Assembly (NCBI GenBank): GCA_964552465.1
Contig: CAZKGR010000003.1
Span: forward strand, 124,001-188,000
Length of the DNA stretch: 64,000 bases
Reading direction: 5' to 3'
Origin: BMS3BBIN04 sp964552465
Lineage (GTDB): Bacteria; Electryoneota; Electryoneia; Electryoneales; Electryoneaceae
How positions within the stretch are numbered: the first letter of the stretch is position 1; each line of letters opens with the position of its first letter. This document shows positions 43,908 through 51,619 of this stretch, in pieces. A program made the translations under genes and the position numbers. Under the pieces are notes generated by a model. The model saw nothing but the letters and a program-made list of their open reading frames with translations. It searched no databases and was not told the origin of the DNA.

Positions 43908-43943
43908 ACAATAAAAATGCCACGGACAGAAGTCTGTGGCATT
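43908..43943 (-). terminator. Intrinsic terminator of pepT
   Basis: On the minus strand AATGCCACAGAC pairs with GTCCGTGGCATT around a TTCT loop (43916-43943, one mismatch-tolerant G-U pair), followed by TTTTTATTG. The stem is close to that of the terminator at 34562-34595. Confidence 0.78.
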
Positions 43944-43951
43944 GAAACACC

Positions 43952-43981
43952 GAGATTCTTCACTTCGTTCAGAATGACGTG
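43952..43981 (-). repeat. Dispersed repeat of the HPEQSEGS type
   Basis: GAGATTCTTCACTTCGTTCA followed by GAATGACG, matching the copy at 24496-24527. It lies between the pepT stop and its terminator. Confidence 0.75.
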
Positions 43982-44004
43982 TCGTTAGCATCCTGTCAAG
44001 GGCT

Positions 44005-45267
44005 TTACTTCCGATCCGCCCACAGCTTGCCGAGGTGGACGATTACTTCGACCGCCTTGAGCAGGCTGGATTCGGCGACCCATTCCTTGCGGCTGTGGAA
44101 CAGCAATCCACCAGCGAAAATGTTCGGAGTCGGGTGACCGAGTTGTGTCAAGCGGGCGCCATCCGTTCCGCCACGAATAGCTTTGCGCAGGACTGTCAAG
44201 CCAACAGCTTCCAACGCCTCGTTCGCGATATCTACCACTTCCGGCGTTTTGCGCACGATGTCGCGCATATTCTGATACTGATGCTTGATCTCGAGCTTCA
44301 TCTCAAGGCCGGGATAGCGCATCTCAAATGTTTTGGCCAGCGCTTCCATGTATTCCAGGCGTTTCTTGTTCTTGTCTTCTTCAAAGTCGCGAACGATGAA
44401 ATAGGCAGACGCGTTCTCGAAATCACCCTTCACGTTGACCGGGTGGATAAATCCTTCGCGAAGTTGCGTGTGTTCTGGTGTTTCCCATTCTGGCAACGCA
44501 GCGACGTAACGCGCGGCAATCGCGACGGCGTTAATCATCTTGTCCTTCGCATAACCGGGATGGACGCCGACGCCCTTGATGACTATGTTTACGCCCCATG
44601 CGTCAAAGTTCTCGTCCTCAAGCTCGCCCGGGTATCCGCCGTCAAAAGTATAGCAGAACTTCGGCAGCCAGTCTTCGTCGATTTTGACCGTACCACGACC
44701 GATTTCTTCGTCAGGTGTGAAACAGACCTTGATCTCGCCATGTGGCAGATCTGGGTACTTCTGGAATGTGGCCATACCAGCCATAATCTCCGCAACACCA
44801 GCCTTATCGTCGGCGGATAGCAGAGTCTTGCCGGATGCGGTGATGATCGTATCACCGATAAAGTCCTTGAGTTCCGGAGAATCGTCCTGAGACAGGGTCA
44901 GTTCCGGATCATCCGGATAGGATATTGGGCCACCGTCATAGTTTTCAATACGACGCGGCTTCACGTCATCGCCTGGCTGATCTGGGGACGCATCAACATG
45001 CGCGAGCAGACCGAAAACCGGTGAACCTTGACCGGCTTCGTTGGCAGGGAGTGTAGCGTATACATAGCAATGGTCACTGAGGTGAACGTCTTGCATACCC
45101 AGATCGCGGCATTCCTGTTCAAGCATCCGTGCGAGATCCCATTGTCGCTCGGTTGATGGAGTGTCGGTTTCGTTCTCTGGATCGGAAGTAGTGTAGACTT
45201 TGACGTAACGGAGGAAGTTTTCGCGCACCTGGTTCATCATGAACTGGCGCATCTCATCGGTGATCAT
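44005..45267 (-). CDS. pepT: Peptidase T (tripeptide aminopeptidase)
   Basis: M20-family di-zinc aminopeptidase releasing the N-terminal residue of tripeptides in the cytoplasm. 420 residues with zinc ligands in LLAHVDASPDQPG, LLSADDKAG, FTPDEEIGRG (the first Glu of this pair also acts as base), CYTFDGG and the final LLFHSRKEWV. The lid domain has GVGVHPGYAKDKMINA. The start at 45267 is the only good one (MITDEMRQFMM). Transcribed alone on the minus strand. The chopping of oligopeptides fits an organism with secreted S8 and C1A proteases. Confidence 0.95.
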   Translation of the reverse strand: MITDEMRQFMMNQVRENFLRYVKVYTTSDPENETDTPSTERQWDLARMLEQECRDLGMQDVHLSDHCYVYATLPANEAGQGSPVFGLLAHVDASPDQPGDDVKPRRIENYDGGPISYPDDPELTLSQDDSPELKDFIGDTIITASGKTLLSADDKAGVAEIMAGMATFQKYPDLPHGEIKVCFTPDEEIGRGTVKIDEDWLPKFCYTFDGGYPGELEDENFDAWGVNIVIKGVGVHPGYAKDKMINAVAIAARYVAALPEWETPEHTQLREGFIHPVNVKGDFENASAYFIVRDFEEDKNKKRLEYMEALAKTFEMRYPGLEMKLEIKHQYQNMRDIVRKTPEVVDIANEALEAVGLTVLRKAIRGGTDGARLTQLGHPTPNIFAGGLLFHSRKEWVAESSLLKAVEVIVHLGKLWADRK

Positions 45268-45397
45268 CTGAAGCTCCCATGTCTCGACGATTTGTATGAG
45301 TAGCGAAGATAGGGGGCAGAACGGGGGGCGGCAACTGGAGAGAACTCGCTCTCATTACGATGCAGGCATTTCTAACTACTCCCCGAAGATATATCGA

Positions 45398-45598
45398 TTA
45401 GCGTCGAACCATCTTCCGACCGACAAACCAAGCGATAGACACTAGTATTGCGAAGATAATCCACCGTGTGACAAAGGAAGGGAAGCTTGCAAATGCATGG
45501 ATGGCAGGAATCATCATTATCAAATCAGCAATGCCCATGCAGACAATGCCAACAACTATTCCAGTCCACATTCCAGATTTTGTTGATTCGGTGTCCAT
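45398..45598 (-). CDS. Small two-helix membrane protein, unknown function
   Basis: 66 residues, MDTESTKSGMWTGIVVGIVC then a helix, a short loop, and RWIIFAILVSIAWFVG with a basic tail RKMVRR. GGGGGA precedes the ATG by a few bases. It sits 32 bases downstream of mgtE on the same strand. No family recognised; an accessory to the magnesium transporter is conceivable but unsupported. Confidence 0.55.
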   Translation of the reverse strand: MDTESTKSGMWTGIVVGIVCMGIADLIMMIPAIHAFASFPSFVTRWIIFAILVSIAWFVGRKMVRR

Positions 45599-45630
45599 AA
45601 GTCCCCCAACTGAAAGCTTAACTTGTCACG

Positions 45631-47013
45631 TCATCCCGCCAGCATAGTGCTGGTGATCAGCAGGTATATCGTCAAGCCGACAACGTCGTTTGTCATTGTG
45701 ATGAACGGTCCGGCTGCCAATGCGGGGTCTTGGTCCATTTTCTTGAGGATGAACGGCGTCAACGCACCGACCAATGCCGACACGATGACAACTGAAATCA
45801 GGGATATGGAGATAGCGGTTCCAATCAGCCAATCATTTTTCCAGAGGTAGACCATCAGCAGCAGCAGTCCTGAAAGCACCAGCCCATTGATTGATGCGAC
45901 CAGCACCTCACGGCTTACCCGTCTGATAATGCGGCTCGAATGAATCTCGCCGGTTGCCAATCCACGAACTACGATTGTCGATGACTGGATGCCGACATTT
46001 CCGGCAACCGCAATGATCACGGGGATGAAGAAGGCGATGATCAGCACCGTCGCCAGTGATTCCTCAAACTGGGCGATCACCAGCGCGCCGAAGAGCTCAC
46101 CGATAAACGCGATGACCAGCCACGGCAGCCGTGCTCGGATCGTATTCAGCAGGTTACGTTCGGTGGCGGTATCTTCACCGGTACCGGCCATTTTACCGAA
46201 ATCTTCTTCGGCTTCTTCCTGCATGACGTCAACGATATCGTCAATTGTGATGCGTCCGATCAGACGATACTCTTCGTCAACTACTGGCGCAGAAATCAGG
46301 TCATAACGCGAGAATACCTGGGCAACTTCTTCCTGGTCAGTATCGCGTTGAATGACGATCACCTCGCCGTCGAGGATCTCGATGATCGGTTGATCAGGTG
46401 GGGCGAGCATCAGGTCTATTAATGCTATGCGGCCCTTCAACATCTTGTCATGCGTGATTACATAGATGTAATGGATGTCATCGATTCCGCGTTCTTTCGC
46501 AACGCGAACCATAGCGATAGCATCCCGTACGACTTTGTTTTCGAAGACGGTCACCATTTCCAGCGCCATCAGGCCACCGGCAGTATCCTCTTCGTATGCG
46601 AGCAACTCCTCGACTTCTTCACGGTCTTTCTTTTCAGACGCTTTGAGAACGCGATCACGAGTTGTCTCATCGAGCAAAGCGACGATGTCTGTCGCATCGT
46701 CTGACTCAAGGTTGTGCAGAATCTCGATGATGCGTTCGTCGTCGAGGTAGTCAAGCAGGCGTTCCTGGTCAGATTCTTCCAGCTCGATGAGCACATCGTG
46801 CTGCTCATCTTCTGGTGTAAGGTCAAATATGGACTGGCGTTCGGCGGAATTAAGACCAGTTATGACAGCGGCTATCTCAGCAGGGTGGAGGGTGCTTAAC
46901 AGAGTCCGAACCTGAGCGAACTGCTCTTCATCCAGATAATCGCGGACAACAGTCTGCAGATCTTCAAGGTTTGGGATTGGTGCTTTCAGCTGCGCATCCA
47001 TCAGAGCGCCCAT
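45631..47013 (-). CDS. mgtE: MgtE-family magnesium transporter
   Basis: Dimeric Mg2+ channel of the inner membrane, 460 residues. The N domain is visible in LHPAEIAAVITGLNSAERQS and LLDYLDDERIIEIL. Two CBS domains follow (AYEEDTAGGLMALEMVTVFE, and VFSRYDLISAPVVDEEYRLI with GRITIDDIVDVMQEEA). The five-helix membrane domain starts RLPWLVIAFIGELFGALV and contains GNVGIQSSTIVVRGLATGEI, close to the canonical GNxGxQxxTxxxRGLA. The acidic N and CBS domains should sense cytoplasmic Mg2+. It starts three bases after the rsmA stop, so they form one operon. Confidence 0.94.
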   Translation of the reverse strand: MGALMDAQLKAPIPNLEDLQTVVRDYLDEEQFAQVRTLLSTLHPAEIAAVITGLNSAERQSIFDLTPEDEQHDVLIELEESDQERLLDYLDDERIIEILHNLESDDATDIVALLDETTRDRVLKASEKKDREEVEELLAYEEDTAGGLMALEMVTVFENKVVRDAIAMVRVAKERGIDDIHYIYVITHDKMLKGRIALIDLMLAPPDQPIIEILDGEVIVIQRDTDQEEVAQVFSRYDLISAPVVDEEYRLIGRITIDDIVDVMQEEAEEDFGKMAGTGEDTATERNLLNTIRARLPWLVIAFIGELFGALVIAQFEESLATVLIIAFFIPVIIAVAGNVGIQSSTIVVRGLATGEIHSSRIIRRVSREVLVASINGLVLSGLLLLMVYLWKNDWLIGTAISISLISVVIVSALVGALTPFILKKMDQDPALAAGPFITMTNDVVGLTIYLLITSTMLAG

Positions 47014-47016
47014 TAG

Positions 47017-48051
47017 TTAACGTTCACGATTCGGAGTGAGTTGTTCGGCCAACCACGCATATTCAGCGGCAGACAGGGTTTGCGGACGACGTGTCCAGTC
47101 AAAATCAACGTCTTCGATAGGTCGGATACCCATTATGCCGGGAACACTATTCCGTAACATCTTGCGACGCTTGGAGAATGTGCCCTTCACCAGTTTCAGC
47201 AGAGTGCTCCAGTTCTCTACCGGGTGAAGTGGTTGGGAATATACATCCATTGTCAGCAAACCTGCATCAACTTTGGGTTCGGGATGAAATACATCGCGCG
47301 GCACCTTCATCGCAAGCTCTGGTTCTCCCCAGAAACGAAGCAGCAGCGACAGCACACTCGCCTCGCTATCACCGGGGTTGGCAACCAACCGCAACGCTAC
47401 TTCATACTGTAACAGAACTACAATCCTGGTAATAATACCAGGATGAGCGCGAAACTCATCGAGTAACTTGAAGAGAAGAGAAGAAGTGATGTTATACGGC
47501 AGATTTCCGATTAGTTTGAATGGCTCTCCATCGGACAATTCGGAAATCTCTGTTTTCATCACATCGGCATGATGAACAATCAGTCGTTCATGATCACCCC
47601 AGCGTTGGTTGAGGTGATCGATCATGCGACTATCAATTTCAACGCCAATGATGTGGTAACCATTCGCCAGCAGTTGCTCGGTTAACGCACCAGTCCCTGG
47701 ACCGATTTCAACTACCAGATCATCTTTTTCAGCTTCGATAGCATTTGCAATGTCACGCACGGCATTCGAGTCAGTGAGCCAATTTTGTCCCAGTGACTTG
47801 CGGGTTGGAGGCAGGCCTCCATGCTTGCGCACATATCCGATAGGGGAGGCAAGCCGATTGCGTGGATCATCTTCCGTTGTTGACGATTTTTGAGGCCGCA
47901 GCCCTTTCAGTGCATTTTCCAGTTGCTCTGAGGACATCGCCGCTTGCTCGTCATCGCTGGGAGACGATTGTAAGCTATGATTTTTCAACGGTTCCGCAGG
48001 GCGATTCACTTTGGAATCTGCGTTTTGCTTTTTTTCTGGTGATGATCCCAT
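47017..48051 (-). CDS. rsmA: 16S rRNA dimethyladenosine transferase (KsgA) with N-terminal extension
   Basis: Dimethylates two adjacent adenosines near the 3' end of 16S rRNA during small-subunit maturation. The catalytic domain begins KSLGQNWLTDSNAVRDIA, has SAM motif VVEIGPGTGALTEQLL, acidic VGVEIDSRM-like loop (IIGVEIDSRMIDHL) and the N6-adenine motif NLPYNITSSLLF. The C-terminal part has FSKRRKMLRNSV. An unusual extension of about 75 residues, Ser/Glu-rich, precedes the domain. The start at 48051 (MGSSPEKKQN) is preferred to a TTG at 48087; the ATG at 47937 is also possible and would shorten the extension. Followed by mgtE. Confidence 0.92.
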   Translation of the reverse strand: MGSSPEKKQNADSKVNRPAEPLKNHSLQSSPSDDEQAAMSSEQLENALKGLRPQKSSTTEDDPRNRLASPIGYVRKHGGLPPTRKSLGQNWLTDSNAVRDIANAIEAEKDDLVVEIGPGTGALTEQLLANGYHIIGVEIDSRMIDHLNQRWGDHERLIVHHADVMKTEISELSDGEPFKLIGNLPYNITSSLLFKLLDEFRAHPGIITRIVVLLQYEVALRLVANPGDSEASVLSLLLRFWGEPELAMKVPRDVFHPEPKVDAGLLTMDVYSQPLHPVENWSTLLKLVKGTFSKRRKMLRNSVPGIMGIRPIEDVDFDWTRRPQTLSAAEYAWLAEQLTPNRER

Positions 48052-48141
48052 GGCGGGGAAGATATCGGGGGGAACGGCTTGGAACAAGCATAGTATGTGG
48101 AATCCTTGCTGCGTGGGGTTCTCAAGGGAGGAGTTTCGGTA

Positions 48142-48170
48142 TTGACATTGTGAGAAGCCCTGCCTAGTTT
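48142..48170 (+). promoter_or_regulatory. Candidate rho promoter
   Basis: TTGACA (48142-48147), 17-base spacer, TAGTTT (48165-48170). It would give a leader of about 300 nt before rho. Consensus match only. Confidence 0.5.
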
Positions 48171-48477
48171 CAAATCAGAACGAATGCAGGCGGATGCATG
48201 ATATCGCGCATCCAGAGTCATAATCGTTCGTCCTGAACCGTCCCGGGTCGCCACGTAGATCATTACCCATGGTCCGTGCATTCTCGCATAGATGAATCGA
48301 AGTACCCTGGAATATTTGCTTTAGAAACTCCACGATAACTGCATCAGATTGACCATAGACTACCTTAACTATCAGGGAATAGAACGCTGGATCCGCTTTT
48401 TTGCGGATACCATGCCTGCCTACACCACCCGCTCATGATGAACATCCACATGGCTACTACCGCTGGAGGAGCATCTC
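48171..48477 (+). promoter_or_regulatory. Long leader of rho with hairpins and a C-rich, G-poor tract
   Basis: No coding sequence is supported here. GGATGC/GCATCC (48192-48197 with 48208-48213) and ATCCGC/GCGGAT around a T6 loop (about 48391-48408) form hairpins. The segment 48409-48467 (ACCATGCCTGCCTACACCAC onwards) is C-rich and G-poor, as Rho loading sites are. Together this fits autogenous attenuation of rho, known in enterobacteria; here it is inference. Confidence 0.4.
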
Positions 48478-49737
48478 GTGCCACTTGAGATCGCCGAACT
48501 GAACAAAATGAAAATCGAAGAGCTCAATGAAAGAGCTCGTGACCTGAAAGTCGATGGTTACAGCGGTTTTCCGCGCAAGCAACTCATTTTCAAAATTCTA
48601 GAAAGCCAGGCGCAGAAAGAAGGCTTGATTTTCGGAAGTGGGGTGCTGGAAATCCTGCCTGACGGCTATGGTTTCCTACGCAACGCAACCTCGAACTACG
48701 TTCCTGGGCCAGATGACATTTACGTCAGTCCGTCCCAGATCAAGCGATTCGGTTTGCGTAAAGGTCATATCGTTGCTGGACAGATCCGTCCACCGAAGGA
48801 GAATGAACGTTTCTTCGCTCTGCTGAAGGTGGAAGCTGTAAATTTTGAATCGCCGGAACGTGTTCGCGATTCGATCCTGTTCCAGAACCTGACTCCGCTT
48901 CATCCCGATTCCCGTCTAAATCTTGAGTATGACAAAGGCGATACTTCGACTCGTATCATCGACATGTTCTGTCCACTTGGTAAGGGACAGCGTGGGTTGA
49001 TCGTCGCACCGCCACGTACGGGTAAAACTGTATTATTGCAGAAGATAGCGCACGCGATCGAGCACAACCACCCGGAAGTATACCTGATTGTGCTGCTGAT
49101 CGACGAACGTCCGGAAGAAGTCACCGACTTCCAACGCAATATCAAGAGTGAAGTTGTATCGTCAACGTTCGACGAAAAGCCGGAACGTCATATCCAGGTT
49201 TCGAGTATGGTCAGCGAGATGGCGAAACGACTGGTTGAACATGGCCGCGATGTGGTAATCCTGCTCGACAGTATCACACGTCTCGCACGTGCACACAACA
49301 CAGTTGCCCCGCATTCCGGCCGTATCCTGTCTGGTGGTGTTGACGCGACCGCGTTGCACGAACCGAAAAAGTTTTTCGGTGCCGCACGAAACATTGAAAA
49401 TGGTGGCAGTTTGACCATCCTCGCGACCGCATTGATCGAGACTGGTTCACGGATGGACGAGGTCATCTTCGAAGAGTTCAAGGGCACGGGTAACATGGAG
49501 CTGGCACTGGATCGCAAGTTGAGCGACTCACGCATGTATCCGGCGATTGACATCAACCGTAGCGGCACGCGTAAGGAAGAACGGATTCTGGATGAGCACG
49601 TGCTCAACCGTGTCTGGATTCTACGTAACATGTTGAGCGACTACAGCCCGATGGACACGATGAAATTCCTGCGTGACAAGGTCCGGAACTCCTCGACCAA
49701 CGACGAGTTCCTGGGCAGTATGAGTAAAGCAGTGTAA
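48478..49737 (+). CDS. rho: Transcription termination factor Rho
   Basis: Hexameric RNA helicase ending transcription at unstructured C-rich RNA. 419 residues with the N-terminal helical domain (LNKMKIEELNERARDLKV), the cold-shock-like RNA-binding domain (GVLEILPDGYGFLR and DDIYVSPSQIKRFGLRKGH), Walker A in VAPPRTGKTVLLQKIA, Walker B in DVVILLDSITRLARAHN, the Q-loop LSGGVDATALHEPKKFFGAA and the R-loop region IFEEFKGTGNMEL. No large insertion in the N-terminal region. GTG start with GGAGGA seven bases upstream. Monocistronic; a strong terminator follows. Confidence 0.97.
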   Translation: MPLEIAELNKMKIEELNERARDLKVDGYSGFPRKQLIFKILESQAQKEGLIFGSGVLEILPDGYGFLRNATSNYVPGPDDIYVSPSQIKRFGLRKGHIVAGQIRPPKENERFFALLKVEAVNFESPERVRDSILFQNLTPLHPDSRLNLEYDKGDTSTRIIDMFCPLGKGQRGLIVAPPRTGKTVLLQKIAHAIEHNHPEVYLIVLLIDERPEEVTDFQRNIKSEVVSSTFDEKPERHIQVSSMVSEMAKRLVEHGRDVVILLDSITRLARAHNTVAPHSGRILSGGVDATALHEPKKFFGAARNIENGGSLTILATALIETGSRMDEVIFEEFKGTGNMELALDRKLSDSRMYPAIDINRSGTRKEERILDEHVLNRVWILRNMLSDYSPMDTMKFLRDKVRNSSTNDEFLGSMSKAV

Positions 49738-49775
49738 CTAGTACAAAGTACTAAGTATTAAGTACATAGATACGA

Positions 49776-49801
49776 AAAGGACGACCATCTGGTCGTCCTT
49801 T
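49776..49801. terminator. Bidirectional terminator downstream of rho
   Basis: AAAGGACGACCA pairs perfectly with TGGTCGTCCTTT around a TC loop; flanked by A-rich and T-rich bases so it can serve rho and the convergent minus-strand operon. A low-complexity AGTACTAAGTATTAAGTAC stretch precedes it. Confidence 0.8.
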
Positions 49802-49861
49802 ATATTCTTCAAGATGAATCAGTATGTAGTTCAAGCCTTTTCCGCTTATTCCGTGGTTGAT

Positions 49862-50953
49862 CTACTTCCCTTGTTTTTCCTGTTTCGCAGTACGGACAAT
49901 GTCGCTGAACTTGAGTCGCATTGCGAACAGGCTGATTACACCCCACAGGGTCAGCGTCAGGTAATTCAGGCCGTGCATGACGGTTGCGAATATGACCGCC
50001 AGCCCTTCTGGCACGCTGAACCATGACAATCCGAGCAGCACTGCACCATGATATGTACCGATACCTCCCGGCGCCGATGGGATCGCAAATCCCAGCGAAG
50101 TGATCACGGTCATTGCAGCTGAGGGAATCCAAGCCTCTCCCGCCAGCAGTGGATATGTGCCGTCGGTGAACTGGAATGCGTCCAGCACAAACTTCATCGT
50201 CGCGATATAGATTCCCCACAATGCCAGCGTACTCCAAGCTACATGGATCATGGCGGACTTGGATTTAAGCACAGACAGTCCATCAACCAGTCGCAGGATC
50301 AACTCGCCGATAGTCCGGATGATTTTTCCACGTTTGTGTACGGCCAGATGCCAGCGTTCGAGACGGTCACGTGAATGCGCGAGTACCAGCGCGAATATGA
50401 GGAACACGAGCACGCCGCCAGCGAAACTGAGTCCGGCAGTTTGCACCCAGTCAGGGAACGGGAATTGCCAGGTAACGATTCCGAACAGGATGCCCAGACC
50501 GGCCATGTCGAAGATGCGTTCGGCGACAACGGTAGAGAAAACTGATGTGGTTGACAGGGACGACCGTCCACCAACGATAATCGCACGCAGCAGTTCACCC
50601 GCACGCAGCGGCAGAACATTGTTCAGCAGGTAGCCGAGGTTGACGCCGTGAAAGACGGTCCAGTACCTCACCGGACCGAGCTGTTTGATTATGATCTTCC
50701 AGCGCCAGGCGCGGAGGAACAGCGAACTCATCAACAGAAGCACAGCGAGTATTGCCGGCGTGTATCTGATCTGTTCGCCCGCCGTTCGAAGGTCTTCAAC
50801 TCCGATGCGTGGATCGCCGAACAGCGCATCGAACAGACCGACCTCACCTGCAAACAGTAAACTCCACTGTGGATCGAACAGCACGAAATAGACCAGCACC
50901 AGGCTGATGATCGTACCGACCAGGGATTGCAGGCGTTTGAGCAGGGTTTTCAT
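49862..50953 (-). CDS. UPF0104/lysylphosphatidylglycerol-synthase-type membrane protein
   Basis: Integral membrane protein of 363 residues with about eight hydrophobic segments (TIISLVLVYFVLF; ILAVLLLMSSLFLRAWRW; LGILFGIVTWQF; LTLTLWGVISLFAM). The family motif NNVLPLRAGELLRAII is present, with SAPGGIGTYHGAVLLG in the second half. It matches the membrane half of MprF/AglD-type proteins, thought to flip or transfer lipid-linked groups, and lacks a soluble synthase domain. It overlaps the lolA-like gene by four bases. An envelope-lipid role is inferred from family and neighbours (lolA, ftsK). Confidence 0.85.
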   Translation of the reverse strand: MKTLLKRLQSLVGTIISLVLVYFVLFDPQWSLLFAGEVGLFDALFGDPRIGVEDLRTAGEQIRYTPAILAVLLLMSSLFLRAWRWKIIIKQLGPVRYWTVFHGVNLGYLLNNVLPLRAGELLRAIIVGGRSSLSTTSVFSTVVAERIFDMAGLGILFGIVTWQFPFPDWVQTAGLSFAGGVLVFLIFALVLAHSRDRLERWHLAVHKRGKIIRTIGELILRLVDGLSVLKSKSAMIHVAWSTLALWGIYIATMKFVLDAFQFTDGTYPLLAGEAWIPSAAMTVITSLGFAIPSAPGGIGTYHGAVLLGLSWFSVPEGLAVIFATVMHGLNYLTLTLWGVISLFAMRLKFSDIVRTAKQEKQGK

Positions 50954-51606
50954 CGTAGATCGAATATGGTTGCGGTATCGGGGGGAGTGAATTGAAACTG
51001 CGCGTCATCGAGTTTGACGTTCAACTCAACATCGAGCAACTCGTATATGGTAGTGTTGCCGGCATCATCGTCGAAGGATATCCGGGTCGTGATCCATATA
51101 TCACTATCCACGATCACGTTCACATTCGATACTCCCAGACCGTCTTCATTAGGGATCAACGAGAGCTGGTAGCGATCCCCGTCCAGTTCCTCAGAGGAGT
51201 CGACGTTGAATTGCTTTGGGAACTCGAACAGGAAATCGCGTGGTAATGATCCGGGATCAGCGGTGGCAATGTTTTCCGCTATGATTTGCTGGCTTCCGAG
51301 GTTGTATCGCCACAGGGTCGTACCGTCGCTGACAATAATCTGATTGTCGGTTTCGTAACGGAACAGGTTGTCACCGGAAAGCAGCATCGTACCTTCGCTG
51401 ATTTCGCTCTCGCCGACCATTGCCCAGACGAATTCATGCCTGAAAGATGCGGAGAGGGTTTCCAGCTTGTCGTATGTCTTCTGGACTTTCTTTATAACCT
51501 GCTCACCTGACAACTCTTTTGCTTGAACAGGAACAAAAACAGTCATCACGAGGATGACAGCGATTAGGGAAGTCTTGATCATGAACCGTGAATTGGTCGT
51601 TCGCAT
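50950..51606 (-). CDS. lolA: LolA-family outer-membrane lipoprotein carrier
   Basis: Periplasmic carrier that ferries lipoproteins to the outer membrane. From the ATG at 51606 the product is 218 residues with hydrophobic IKTSLIAVILVMTVFVPVQA; the ATG at 51582 would give a more compact signal peptide. The family pattern is VIKKVQKTYDKLETLSASFR, GTMLLSGDNLFRYET, IIVSDGTTLWRYNLGSQQ and a C-terminal LDDAQFQFTPPDTAT. The longest open frame (51642) overlaps ftsK and is not preferred. Several lipoproteins in this window are likely clients. Confidence 0.85.
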   Translation of the reverse strand: MRTTNSRFMIKTSLIAVILVMTVFVPVQAKELSGEQVIKKVQKTYDKLETLSASFRHEFVWAMVGESEISEGTMLLSGDNLFRYETDNQIIVSDGTTLWRYNLGSQQIIAENIATADPGSLPRDFLFEFPKQFNVDSSEELDGDRYQLSLIPNEDGLGVSNVNVIVDSDIWITTRISFDDDAGNTTIYELLDVELNVKLDDAQFQFTPPDTATIFDLR

Positions 51607-51619
51607 CGAGTGCTCGAAT

